DNA of 58,094 nt, taken from contig BCHH01000008.1 in the NCBI GenBank assembly GCA_001599595.1, forward strand, positions 1,997,986 to 2,056,079. The letters run 5' to 3'. Of this stretch, positions 33,591-45,075 are shown piece by piece. Below the pieces are notes generated by a model. The model saw only the letters and a list, made by a program, of their open reading frames with translations. It was not told the origin of the DNA and did not search any database. This DNA comes from Beverwykella pulmonaria (taxonomy: Eukaryota > Ascomycota > Dothideomycetes > Pleosporales > Melanommataceae). The position numbers were made by a program, and so were the translations under genes. Positions within the stretch are counted from its first letter, which is position 1; each line of letters begins with the position of its first letter.

Positions 33591-34923
33591 ACAGGAGGGT
33601 TGCCTCACCCTCTCGTCTCTAGTTCGCTTAGATACTAGTATTATAGCATAGCATAGCACAGCACATCGTACACTACTATACCAAGGTACAGTGGCCCACT
33701 CGAAAATTTGGATGCTGTGCAGACCCCGTCATCAGGAAGCCAGGCTTCGATGTTGTAATATTTCCTTGTCCATGTTCCCATCCTCCAACTCCACTATGTG
33801 GATGCGAAATGTTTACCCAAGATTAAAGTCAGCGATGAGGTTTCATTCAGAGTGAAATGATGATGACGTGTAAAATCTCTCAATGTCTCTCACGATCCAT
33901 TCTTCGAACACTCGCACCCTGTTGCTGCTTCTATACAACAACCGAGCGTCGTTATCAATAACCTACGGTACTAGTCGGACACATAGTAGAACGTGTGATT
34001 ATGCTGCAGACTAGATTAGACGGTGATACAAGAATGCAGCGCAAGACAGCAGTGAAGCTAGAATCCGCCCCTCGACCCCGATGCTGTGAAGATATCAACG
34101 ATTCCCTTGCATCGCTTGCAAGTAGTATAAGCCTACCAACCAACCTAGAACAGCGAAAGCGATGGTGTGGTTAATAAACGTATACCCGACTCGCACTGCA
34201 CAAATTTCTATTTTTTTCTATTTTTTTTCAGGCAGAAATTATCCGCTCTCCTATCAAATTTGTCTTACAACGCAATGGAAATGCACATGTACGCGTTCTC
34301 GCCACATAATAAAACATATATAGTCAAGACAGACATTGAAGGTTCCGCTCCCACCATGCGCTACAACTTCTTGTCCATGTCAACATGGGTAGGAACATGA
34401 GAGAAACGGCATGAGCCGTTTACCCAAGATTGGACATGATGACTGTGTTTCAAATGAAGTGGGGTGAAGTGGGGTGGCGTTGGGAGGACTACGGCAATGT
34501 CGAAGTCAAAGTCAAAGTCAAAATCAAAATCAATGATGTAGGTGCAGATACACAGCCGTATACAATAACGGAAAGGCTGTACAGAGAATGAATCCATAAT
34601 GCAAAATTCCTTTTCCTTTGAAGTTCCAAAAGCGAGTATCCTAGGGTGTAGCTATTCCGTAGTAGCAGGGCAGTAGAAGCATATATGTCGTTACACGACG
34701 TCCAGCCTTGTTGTTCAATGGTTGAGATCTGAAAGTGTCACAACGTATTACTATTCTATTAGCGGTCTTTTATCCAGCCAAACGCTCATGGCAAATGCAG
34801 AAGTAGTATGCAGGTACGCATTTTCACCTCCTGCAGTGCAAATGCAGATTACGTGTATGCAATTCGATGAGAGCAATCCAGAAAGAAAGTATGGAAAAAA
34901 TTAAAAATGAAGACGCGGAAAGC
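33591..34923. other. Convergent intergenic 1.3 kb
   Basis: This is the 3' flank of GPI10 and of the DUF3984-like gene. It has no gene. It holds a short hexamer run, AAGTCA/AAATCA units at 34499-34534, and a repeated GCATAGCATAGCACAGCAC motif near 33650. Confidence 0.55.
34499..34534 (+). repeat. Short tandem hexamer repeat
   Basis: Five to six units of (G/A)TCAAA in a row, drifting from GTCAAA to ATCAAA along the run. It lies in the noncoding spacer; the opposite strand reads as an Asp/Phe repeat but is not a gene. Confidence 0.8.
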
Positions 34924-36198
34924 TCAGAGAATGACCTTTGACGCTACGCTAAATAGCCAAGCGGCATCTTGCCAGCCTCCAGTGTCTTCATTGGGGGTTA
35001 GTTGCTGGCCCGAAGATCCAGACGCTTCATTTGTGTCGTTGTCTTTCGCGTCATGAGGGTGCACAGCCGACGCGGCAATGATGGTCTCACGCTCAAGCTT
35101 CCTTCTCTTTGCGTCGACTTCTCGCCACAGCTTCAGCTCTTCCTTGGTCATGTTCTCGGGCTTCCTTGTGTCGTCGTCCTCTTCTTCCTCCTCTTCGTCG
35201 GAACTCTCGCCATCCTCGTCCACGCTGAACAGGGTCCATCCAATCAGCCTATCCATCCAGCTCCCGAGTCCAAAGCCTCTTTCACGAGCGAGTCGAGCGA
35301 CTTCTTCCTCGTCGCCGTCGCTCTCCTCGTCGTCATCCACAAAGTCCGGCTCCGCAAAGCCGTCGTCAAACATGCTCTCGTCCATCTCCAGGCTGTGTCT
35401 CGCACTTGAGTTCTTGGACGCAGCAGACATGACCAGATCGACTTTGCTTCCAACCCTCGACCCTCTCCTGCTGGTGCGGGCACTGACGACGCGGCTTCCC
35501 ACGCGACTGTGGACGCGGCTGCCCCCCCTAGAGAGACGCGGGGTACACGTGCCGAACTCGAGATCTCCCAGGTGTTCGCCCGAAAGCAATGCCATGTGGT
35601 GTCCATCGTGCGAGGGATGCTGCTCGTACCCATCGGTTTGTTGAACCAAGCTCGTCGAGCTCTCTCTCCGTACCAGCCAGCTCTGTCCCTTGGATTCGCG
35701 CGTCTCGCCCGCAATGGCCAGGCCTGCGCGATGGAGCCATTCGTCATTGGGCTCGCTCGTGTGGTGTCGAACGAGCGGGAGCCGTAGGGGAATGGGGGCG
35801 GTGGTCTTCCGCTTGTGGTGTCTTTCACGTGGCTCGTCGGCAAACTTGACGCCCGGAAGAAGAGCGGTGGTGCTCTTGGCCTTTGGTATTTCGCCTACAT
35901 CGCGGACAGGCGCGTCCGAGTGGAGGAAATAGCCGTCGTAGGTGTAGGCGGGGTTCTTGGCGCGGCGGCGGCCACTGCGCGAGCTGCTGCGGCTCTGGCT
36001 GAGACTGAGGATGCCTGGGGTGGTGGGGGCAGACTTCTGGGCGATGTATGAGGTGAGTGGGGTGGTAATCAGATCGTCGGAGGGCGAGGGGGGTTGTGAG
36101 GCGTCGAGGGGCTTGGATGTGAGCGGAGCGAGGGAGAGGTTGTGTAGGTTCGGGTAGGACCGGCGGGAGGCGCGGGAGGACGCGCGCTGAGAGTCCAT
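34924..36198 (-). CDS. DUF3984-like fungal protein, disordered, acidic C-terminal part
   Basis: A single exon of 424 codons. The N-terminus is Ser/Arg-rich and carries SRRSYPNLHNLSLAPLT, a segment I associate with the fungus-specific DUF3984 family (from memory, not searched). It is followed by TTPLTSYIAQKSAPTTPGIL, SGRRRAKNPAYTYDGYFLHSDA, and later PNDEWLHRAGLAI. The centre is a Ser/Arg repeat (RVHSRVGSRVVSARTSRRGS). The C-terminal third alternates strongly acidic runs (FVDDDEESDGDEEEV; SSDEEEEEEDDD) with a conserved hydrophobic patch, GFGLGSWMDRLIGWTLFSVDED. No catalytic motif or membrane span is visible. Its function is unknown; composition suggests a regulated scaffold with phosphorylation sites. 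It is divergent from the phosphatase gene 1.17 kb away. Confidence 0.85.
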   Translation of the reverse strand: MDSQRASSRASRRSYPNLHNLSLAPLTSKPLDASQPPSPSDDLITTPLTSYIAQKSAPTTPGILSLSQSRSSSRSGRRRAKNPAYTYDGYFLHSDAPVRDVGEIPKAKSTTALLPGVKFADEPRERHHKRKTTAPIPLRLPLVRHHTSEPNDEWLHRAGLAIAGETRESKGQSWLVRRESSTSLVQQTDGYEQHPSHDGHHMALLSGEHLGDLEFGTCTPRLSRGGSRVHSRVGSRVVSARTSRRGSRVGSKVDLVMSAASKNSSARHSLEMDESMFDDGFAEPDFVDDDEESDGDEEEVARLARERGFGLGSWMDRLIGWTLFSVDEDGESSDEEEEEEDDDTRKPENMTKEELKLWREVDAKRRKLERETIIAASAVHPHDAKDNDTNEASGSSGQQLTPNEDTGGWQDAAWLFSVASKVIL

Positions 36199-37368
36199 TG
36201 CAAGGTATGCAAATGAACAATTTGCTTCAAGGCAAGAAAAAACGACAAACGGGCTATGTATACGTGAGGTGATGTGTGAGGTGATGCGAGCACCATGACC
36301 TCGGTCTGGACTTTCTTCGAGCGATCCGCCCGTGCTGGTCTGGGGAAAGACGGAACGCTAGAACCAATAGGGCATGGCGCGCGGCAAGGCACGCAACGGT
36401 CGCGCTGGACATGTGAAGGGGAAGACGACTTCGCGGAACAGACCTCGAGTCCTGTCCGTCACCCAGCGCAATTTGCTTGCCTCGCAGCGGTATGGCCATG
36501 GCCCCGCTGGGGTACCGTGACTGCTCGCATTTCTCCCACCAACTCCCCCCCCTTCTCTGCTCTTTGCTGCACGGCTTCACGCCCCAAACAATAATTGTGT
36601 GCGGCTCCGATGATCGTCTTTTCACAAAGCACAATCTATGTCCTGCATAAATACCCTCCCAGCCAATGAGCAGAGCCGCTTGTGACGTCGGCGCGGACCC
36701 CTGACTAAGCGGGAGCAAGCCAATTCATGCCCATGGTGCTTCGTGAACGACGTGGACTTCGCCCCAACACACCCACACTACCTCTGCCTCTCCCGTAGCA
36801 CTGCTCTGAGATCCGCACGTCTCTTCCAAGATACATTCCACCCTTCACGCGACTGTGCAACTTTCCCAAAAAGGCCTGCCTGCTTCACGTCCACAACCCG
36901 CCCCATCCACCACCATGAATTTCACCAATTCACAATCCCACCGCTGTCTGCCAAAATGTGTTCTTTAGTCGAGCGGTGATCGCGAAGTAAGCTTTCACTC
37001 CCTCCTCCCTCAACCTCCACTTTGAATCAAACCATCCAGGGCGATGGCGCTTCTTCCATAGTCAAGATATTGCCAGCCCTGAAGGGGCAAATGCATTCAT
37101 AATACTTACAAGATGACCAGGTCCTGCTCCGTCCTTCGGCACCTCCAGCTTCCCTGTTCGCGTCCTCAAATTTGTTCCGTTTCCCATCTATCCTACCACA
37201 TATCCGTCCTCCTCCGCCTCCACCTCCGGAGCCCACAATCCGCACCGACAAGCTTTCCCAGTCCCGGACTCGATGCTACAATCTCATCGCAAGACAAACA
37301 GCTGCACCCAACCGCCAAAGTCAATACAGAAAACGAGACCACCCATCATTTCTCAGTGCTCGACTACA
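36199..37368. other. Divergent promoter region (DUF3984-like / phosphatase)
   Basis: About 1.17 kb between two divergent start codons, with no gene. The right half is pyrimidine-rich on the plus strand (CTCCTCCCTC, CATCCACCACC), as is common in fungal leaders. The phosphatase frame is open upstream of its chosen ATG to 37273, so a longer start is possible. Confidence 0.5.
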
Positions 37369-38536
37369 ATGTCTATTACAGACGAAGAGTATGAGGCTGT
37401 CGACCGCCAATCCCCTCAACTCAGCCTTTGTGCGAGCGTTCGGGATTACCTTCTCTCTCTAAGCTTGCCACGAAGCAATTCTCTCGACGAGCACGCTACT
37501 CACATGCACCACGAAGATGTGCCAGATGACGTAGTGAAAGCCCCTGACGGTTCGTTTATTTCTTCTCCCTATCAAACTATGTCCGTGATCCTTTTGCGAT
37601 GCACATCCATGCTTGATGTGTCATTTTACGCAACGCCCGTATATACTCAAGCGTTCCTCGCTCAATGCTCCCAAAACGCGACTAACTTCCCCATGCAGCC
37701 GCTGCCGTTCAGGCTTTGATAACCTCCTCTGTCCAAGTCCCCCTTCCCATTGTGGACCCGAACAGCCCGGACCGTCTCTACCCTCTCTTTCCTCCAATAA
37801 ACTACGGTGCCGTGGAAGAGGGTGCCGTTTATCGCAGTAGTTATCCAAAGGGGGAGAATTATGAGTTTCTGCAGAGTCTCAAGCTGAAGACAATCCTGTC
37901 CGAAACCCCCTCTTGCTGAGAAATTGGCGAGGTACGCGAATCAGGGTCCAGCCTACTGACACTTTTTCAGAACGCTTGTGGATGTGAAAGTCTCTCCCGA
38001 GTATGCCAAGTTCATGAAGGACAACGGCATTCAGCACTTCCAAGTGCCCATTCCGGCGAACAAGGGTGAGATTAAAGTGCAGGCCTGCGAGATGTCAAAA
38101 GCTCTGCGAATTGTCTTGGATCGCTCGAACCATCCACTTTTGATCCACTGCAACAAGGGCAAGGTAAGCTACCGATGAGCCTCCTTCGGTCTCCCAATCA
38201 CCAGAAGATGTTAATGTATGTGCAGCACCGCACTGGTTGCGTTGTTGGCATCGTTCGGCGCATTCAAGGTAAGCAAAAGCTGCCCCTCCAACCCCTGAAA
38301 AACACTCCCACTCATAGATCGCAGGTTATGAAGACTATCAGATCTGGAGCGAATATCACGCATATGCCGACGACAAGGCGCGATTCCTAGACGAGAGGTG
38401 CATGGAAAATTTCGACCTCAATACAGTCCTGTGGATGGCTCGCCGTTATGACTGGATTCTGCCTAATGCAGATTACATACCGTCTCCCATCTCGACCATG
38501 AGTGTAGCGAGAGCACGCACTTGTTCGAATCTCTAG
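37369..38536 (+). CDS. Siw14-like atypical dual-specificity (inositol pyrophosphate) phosphatase
   Basis: Five exons, 37369-37549, 37699-37897, 37971-38163, 38226-38268 and 38325-38536, give 275 residues. The PFA-DSP fold is clear: NYGAVEEGAVYRSSYP at the start, LKLKTILTLV, PEYAKFMKDNGIQHFQVPIPAN, and the Cys phosphatase loop HCNKGKHRTG. Yeast Siw14 removes the 5-beta phosphate of inositol pyrophosphates; the same role is inferred here, in the cytosol. The active-site loop is split by intron 3, directly between GK and HRTG. Intron 2 needs a weak 5' site (GTCCGA), the only choice that restores ILTLV; all other donors are canonical. Exon 5 contains YEDYQIWSEYHAYADDKAR, matching the helical part after the loop in the family. 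An in-frame upstream ATG at 37273 would add 32 unremarkable residues. Confidence 0.88.
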
Positions 38537-39463
38537 ATTTCTCGTCGTTACGGCGTTGTCAGAAGGTGTTCAGTAGATGAGCAACGCATGGGAACAGCAT
38601 AGCTCTGGCGTTATCCTCGTTGATACGAGTCCAAAACCGACGGCGTTCATCAAAAGGGAATGGGCATGGTAGGACCCGGAACTAGAAGCATATCTATGGC
38701 TAGGTTACGGGCGGTATTTGTCTTTCGGTATCACTGATGCTTGGTCGAGTTGTCAAAGGGGGCAACATACAGGTGTGCATGGCTATGGGGTACATGGCAC
38801 TGGTTTGTCTTCAAAAAAAAAAAGGCATTATCTAATCATCAATACAGCGGCACCGGACACATGTCCTGAAGCTCTCTTACCTTCTCCTGAGGCATGGCTT
38901 GCATTGAATTACGTTGACGCCAGATCCTTCCAAGTCGCGTGGTTCCAAAGCGGGCAATGCACACATGGATTGGTACCTGCATGCAAGATATCGTATCCCT
39001 TTATTTCTGCATGCATATCCCACGGTCCCCGTCGTGTTGTGTCTTACCGTGTCATAATGCCGCGCTATTCCCGATGTCCGCCTCACGACCCAAAGACTTG
39101 GTCCGGTGAAGACCAGATACGAGTCAACGCCACCAATCGGCCGCAGCCCGGCTCAAACTGCCAGTTCTTCACAGTTGGATGATGATCAGCAGATGTTGAT
39201 TGCGCAGCAAGGTGAATTCGGCCTTGTGCTCAAACATCAGTACAAGCAGGCCCAGTGTAGAGTGGGCCATGGCAAACTTTTGCTTTCACGTGATCTTGCC
39301 CTAGACTGTTGTGCGGCTGCCAAACGCCCCTTGTTAATTCTGTAGCCATATTTCGCCACCAAACGTCAACAGTGCAAAGCACTATTTCCCAAAACCCCTT
39401 TCCCTCTCTTTAGGTCCTATTTCAACACTAGGATCTGTGTAGCTAGACTTCGAGTTGGAAAGA
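38537..39463. other. Intergenic 0.9 kb
   Basis: This is 3' flank of the phosphatase gene and of the relic that follows. It has an A-run at 38812-38823. The 154-codon plus-strand frame at 38718-39182 overlaps that run and has no domain, so I do not call it. Confidence 0.5.
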
Positions 39464-41878
39464 TCATCTACATGGTAGACGAACCTGAGAAGCGAAGATA
39501 GAGCGGAGGTTACGAAGGAGGCCGCTAGAGGTGCTGGAAGCTGGAGAGTCCCGGAGTAAGGTCCCACGGAAAGCAGCGTCTCGGGCCGACGTCGAAGAAG
39601 CGTTGTTATTGTTGTCAGTTGATTCGAAAGTAATGGTAATTCCGCTCTTGGCTGACTCTATGCCCAAGTTTGAGGGCAGTAAGAGCGTATTCTGTGACTC
39701 CGTATTATCAGTGCCATCCTGGAAATTTGTCCCTTTCCTGGCACATTTCGGCCTCGCTGATCCCCCGGCCTTGTTGATTCGCTCTTCATTTTGGAACGCA
39801 ACAACCCTTCCATCTGCTGCTCTTAAATCTGTGCGAACCTAGTGTATTGTTCATGCATTACTATTTTATCTTCCACCAGCCTGACACCCGCTTCGTCTTG
39901 GGTCTGCTTGATGGTCGCGTTCAAGAACTGTTCGAACCTTAGTGCAGATTTTTGCTTCAACAAGGGAACTCGCCATCTCCTTCTCCCTTCTACCTCTACT
40001 CTCGCTTCGTGTTCCCGCTAATCAACTTTGGTCTCTGTGATATGTACGCCATCTAGTTGAGTCAAGAGTACGTGGATCGCTTCCAGTGTGCTCTCGATCT
40101 TGTCTGTTTGTACTGCCGCTTTCTCGAGGTGAGATTTACTCGATGCAAGACCCTCCCGCCTCGGCTTAACCTTTGTATCTCTTCCTGGCTTCGACATCTT
40201 ATTACGAACCCGCTCAGAAAGGCTGTCCTCTGCTTCGGAGACTTCAGTAGGCTCAGCCTCTCTCTTTGGATCTAAGTCGCTGTCCATGTATATGCCAAGT
40301 TTATTCCTAATCTGAAAGCGTTTGGGAGGCTAATTCTTGGAGGTAGTTTGGTGGAATACGGCATCATCGATAGTCTCATCCTTTGTTGTCTTTAGCAGAG
40401 CCTTGCGTGGACTTCGTCGTGCCGTTTTCTCTTCAGCTGAAGGAAGTGTTTCGCCGTGCCCTTGATCGAAATCCTCGTGTTCTGGAACGCTTTGGATACT
40501 GGGGTCTTCCACAACAGGGGGCGAAGTGCGTCACACTGATATAGTCTTGAAATTCGGCCGAGTGTCTTCATAGCTTCGATGTCACCAGGAGTCGCCTGGC
40601 TCACTGTCGAATTGTGTTTCTCGCCCTCCTGGGTTGATCGAGTCCCCATATGTCTCACAAAGAGGAGCATTTAGTGATCTAAAGGACCGTCGTTCTCGTG
40701 ATGGTGGTGGTCGTTGCTGTTCCCTTCGAATAAAATCTTTACCTTCAAACACAAAGGAGGGGTTTCTACTGTTGACTTCATCTATTTCAATAAAGTCCTA
40801 GATTCTTTTGATCAATACCAAATTCCGATCTTTTCCGTCTGTAGTGTTGTTTCCTAGGGCACCGGCTTTGTCCAGGAGGATAGCAGTCTATCGACGACGA
40901 CGACAGAAGGTTCGGTGTGCTTGCTCTACAAAATCTACATAATCTGCGCAGTCTGCATCGGAAAAACTCGCATTTATATTACAATCCGCTCCTCTTAGAT
41001 AGTATTCTCTTTCAGGGTTCATCTTATGCGTCGTGAAGTTTCTACTCGTAGTCATCTAAAGCTGAGGGGCGCTCCTCTTCTTTGTCGTGGTTGTAAATGA
41101 GAGTACTAGTAGCTTCGGTAGCAACAGTAGCGTCTCGACTTTGTATTGGGTTTGAAGCGGTGGTAGTCACTTCGAGCGCACTGTAAAATACAAGGCGAGC
41201 AGGTCGCCATATCATCAGAGTCTTCACACAATAGTTGCAAATCTCTATCGTCACAACTCCTCTGCACTGTCACTCCTTCCCCTGCCTATTTCTGTGCTTT
41301 CTCTACCGCGAGTCGATTGGCCTGGATTGTGCTCTCGGCGATTTCGCGGAATCTATTAATGGCTGTTGTTTTTTTGGCAGAGGATTTGGAAAATCTTCGA
41401 CTGCTGATCTGTATACGATCAGCTTCATGGATAAGACCATGCTACTCTAGTAGATCCTACCCTGTTGATATCGCCACTTGCTCTTTAGCAAGCTGGGAAA
41501 CTCGGAGGACAAGAGCAAGAGAGCTCTTGATAGACTCAATGGTTCTCGGTAAAGACTGTGACTTCGAGGTATCGAGCAGCCACCATAAACGTTTCAGATT
41601 GTTCCTTACCCCTGTGATCTTCTCCAGTTTGTGTCCGAAATCGTGAAACTTAGAGACTATCAACGTAGCTGTCTGAAACAACTCAGACGTGCACAATGCT
41701 TCGGCGGACCGGACAACACTATCTGGCTGGTGAATGATCATGATAGGGTTGATAGATCGTTTGCAATTTCGGAAATCTCAGTCAGAGTATGCTTGAAGGT
41801 GTTTGCAACTTCGAAGAGAGATAAAGAGAGCTAGGCCGCGACGGCACCGACGCCCACAATTGATGGGAGATGAGCCAT
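39464..41878 (-). pseudogene. Eroded STAND/NLR-like fungal gene (N-terminal Fungal_N-term-type domain) with many C-to-T-type stops
   Basis: From ATG 41878 the minus strand reads MAHLPSIVGVGAVAA, then a TAG (41831-41833), then LSLSLFEVANTFKHTLTEISEIANDLSTLS. One frame over it continues from about 41741 with SELFQTATLIVSKFHDFGHKLEKI and SIKSSLALVLRVSQLAKEQ. This is the pattern of helical N-terminal domains on fungal STAND/NLR-like proteins. Further on, one frame is readable from about 41057 to 39826 (for example YYLRGADCNINASFSDADC; KSHLEKAAVQTDKIESTLEAI; LRFEQFLNATIKQTQDEAG). It is broken by seven stops at 40888, 40798, 40582, 40531, 40330, 40018 and 39823, each one C-to-T change from CAG, CAA or CGA. 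A last open exon-like stretch spans 39838-39464. No NACHT or repeat domain was seen. Exon limits are not certain. Confidence 0.62.
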
Positions 41879-42259
41879 CGTGCTGGCAGGGTAGTGAGTG
41901 AACAGCGGAAATGTAGAAGGTGATTAGAAGAATGTGCGGTTTAAAAGATGAGATTGTGTTTAGCCTGTAGCCACATTCGCTTGCCCCTACCAGTATGGCT
42001 TGCCTCGCCGAATCAGTGGACGCTGATGCTCGAATTGGCGAACACACCACTAAGCCACGGTTAACAACATCCTCACTCCACTCGTACTTCGTTCTTGCTG
42101 TCTTTACCAACCCAAGCTGCATCGCAAACTGGTTCAATCGCACGTTTGCAAAGCTTAGTCGGACCAGCCTTGGCTAAGATAATAAGATTCTCGCAATGAA
42201 CGCGTGACACATACTCGTATTGGTAATCGTCACAGTGTATCTACTGTTATATTTCTCAG
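41879..42259. other. Spacer between relic and GH92 gene
   Basis: Upstream flank of the eroded NLR-like gene and 3' flank of the GH92 gene. A 121-codon minus-strand frame at 41778-42143 overlaps the relic in another frame and has no domain. Nothing else is seen. Confidence 0.5.
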
Positions 42260-45075
42260 TCACTGGATTTCTATATCCCCAACCGAAAGACTAGGCGGTA
42301 AATCCTCCTCCCTCGTTCCCCAGTGGCTTTCCGTTTCCCCAAGTGTCAACTCTAGCGTCCATCCCTGAGAGAAGAATTCATGTCCAATCCAGCTCTTACT
42401 GTACGGCTCCCCATTCAAGGTCGCATTCTGAATATATATGTTCTTGTACTCTTTGTCGAAGTTGAGACTGCGGATCGTAGCAGTGCGGTTTGTAACTTCG
42501 TTGGTGATGCTAACAGCTTCAAAGAACGGCGGAATGATAAAGTACACGTTCTGCCCTGGATTCGGGAACAGGCCAATGGTAGAAAAGAGGAGGAAGGATG
42601 CCATTGCCCCAGAGTCGTCGTTGCCGGGGAGACCAGCGTTGGATGCGTTGAATCTTGATGGGATATCTGTTTCACACACAGATTAGTATGTAGTTTCAAG
42701 TAGGGTACTCTAGGAAAGTGGGTATGGGGCGGTGAGGCACGGGACGTACAATCGTGGGCGCGTTTCGCAGATAATCCTGGCCTGCCTGCATAATGCGGCA
42801 TGTAAACTGTCAAGAACACTGGCTCGTTCCCTATATCTGCAAGACCAGATGTGTGGAAGAAGTCCAAACGCTTGAGAAATGTTTCTGGACCGCCAAGCAG
42901 CTCGATTACTTTCCTGATGTCGTGGGGAACGAAGAACATATATTCCCAAGCACTGCTTTCAAACGTCTCTGACGGATTGCTCGTTAGTGAGCAGAAGTCC
43001 GCCAACGGACTGCAGGCAATGGGGTCCTGGTAGCCCCACGTGCCATTGAGGTATTTGGGTTGGAAGAAGCCTGCGAAGCCGGTGTCGGTGCCGTTGATGG
43101 AGGATTTTTGGTCGGGCTTGAAGAGGTTCTGCCAATTTCCTGCACGTGAGAGATACTTTGTGTACGTATCTTTGCCCAAGGCCTTCGCCAGAGTAGCGAG
43201 GTTGAAATCGTTGTACGCGTACTCCAACGTCCTGCTTATACTCCGTGAATTCGTGCCGAATCCCACTGGATCGAAGTCCAAGTACGGAATATAGTTCAGG
43301 CGCTTCCAGCTTGTTAGTCCGCCCCGTCCCTCAACGGACCACTGCAGCGGCTCGTTCTCCGCGTCGTTGACAATAGCTTCGTATGCAAGTTCCCAGTCGA
43401 TACCAGTCAAGTTCTTGACGTACGCGTCAACAAGTACGTTATCTGCATCCGAGCCGCCCTGCGTCCACCCTTTACATGTGCTCATACTGCAGTCTGGCAG
43501 CCAACCTCTATGCTTGTAGATATCGAGCAAGCTGCGCACGAGCCTGGATAGGGTCACTGGGTCCACGATGGTGAGGAAGGGAAGCTGCACACGCCACATG
43601 TCCCAGATGCAGTAGAAAGAATCGAAGTACGGCTCAGAGCTCGTCCAGTGCGGGTTCTCGCCCGTGTAATCTTGGGGCGAAAGCATCGTACGGTACACGG
43701 CGCTCCAAAAGCTGACCTGCATACTGTCGTCGACTCCACCAGTCTCAATAGCGATGGGCGACAACTTCTTCCGCCATGCGTCTTTCGCTGAGGATACAAG
43801 ACCGTCGAAGTCGAAGTTCGGGCTAGGGATCTCCTTCTCTGCGTTGCTACAGGCTTGGTCGGAGCTAATGACTAGAGTCGGAGGCGGATTAGCACGGCTC
43901 TCGTATGGGATGCTCGTATGGGATTCCCACTTACAGCTCAAACCCATCCTTGCCAATATTGGGCCATCAACCGGGCCTTGGAATCGCACAAAACCTCCCG
44001 CTTGTAGATAGAAGAGATTGAAACCCCTCGTAACGTATAGATCTTTTGGCTCGGTGCCCGCACGATCGTTCACCCACACCCCCGAATCTTTGATTTTACC
44101 TCCTGCAAGATCCAAGCAAAAGTGCAGAACATAAGATCCGGCCCCAAAGCTGGGTAAGAATGTCCCATTGCCCCGTATTCGCGCTGCATTGCTTCCGTCC
44201 TCTGCCTCCACACTGATCGATGCGTTCTGACGACTAGCCCACAGATCCGTAAGATCAAGCATAATGAGAGGACTCGTGGTCCCACTCCCATTCTCAACTC
44301 CCGAGAAATCGAATCTAAATAGCGCAGCGTGTTGCGACACCGTCATATCCGCCTTGATCCCATTCTCCAGCGTAACTCCGAAGTAGCCCGGCTCGGCTTT
44401 GATCGAGTTGTTCGTGTAATTCGTCGCTCTGGCTCCGATGGGGAACTTGCACAAGTTGATGTCGTCGTTGGGGCAGAGTTGAGGGAACATGGGGAAATTG
44501 CCGAGACTGGGGTTTCCACCTGTACCGGAGTCGTGGAGCGCGGAAAATCCGGTGATGCGACTGCCGTCTGTAGAGAAGCCACCTGTGTTTTCGCCATCTA
44601 CATCGGCAACGGCTGGAGGATTGGTTAGCATATGCATGGGAGGTGGTCTCAGTCGTATTTAGAGAGGGACTCTGAGACAGACAAGGACATAAACATCTTG
44701 TCATGTATCGCTTAGCATAATGGACATTCTCCAGGAGGCCATGCTGCTTAATGCAAAAAAGCGAAGGTATTGAGTGCTGGAGATTTTGAGTTCCAGCTCT
44801 AGGCGCGATCATTTGTCTTCCACGGTGTTTCTAACGATTGCTCTCGCCTCTAAAATCCATATTAGGAGCGAACGAGAGGGACGTTCACCTTTCGCCATGC
44901 CATACGGCAATGTTGCACCAGCAAACACATTGCCTCCACTTCTACTCCCAATCAGTGGGTCGACCCAGTCGAGGACGTCGAAATTGTCGGCCCGCTTCAC
45001 AGATCTGGCTGCTATCGAGAGGGAAACATAGTTTGCGATGAGAAGACTGACGGAAAAGGTGCGGAAGACCACCAT
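42260..45075 (-). CDS. Secreted alpha-1,2-mannosidase, glycoside hydrolase family 92
   Basis: Exons 45075-44889, 44612-42750 and 42666-42260 give 818 residues, normal for GH92, a family of Ca2+-dependent, inverting exo-alpha-mannosidases. The start is a signal peptide (MVVFRTFSVSLLIANYVSLSIA). Family landmarks follow in order: VDPLIGSRSGGNVFAGATLPYGMAK, VADVDGENTGGFSTDGSRITGFSALHDSGTGGNPSLGN (split in this text only for description), WTQGGSDADNVLVDAYVKN, and, restored across intron 2, NASNAGLPGNDDSGAM and GLFPNPGQNVYFI. Intron 1 is 276 nt, much longer than the others in the window, but both its ends fit and it restores the KAVADVDGEN junction exactly. N-glycosylation sites are frequent. It acts outside the cell, on mannosylated glycans of fungal or plant origin. 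No premature stop is seen. Confidence 0.93.
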
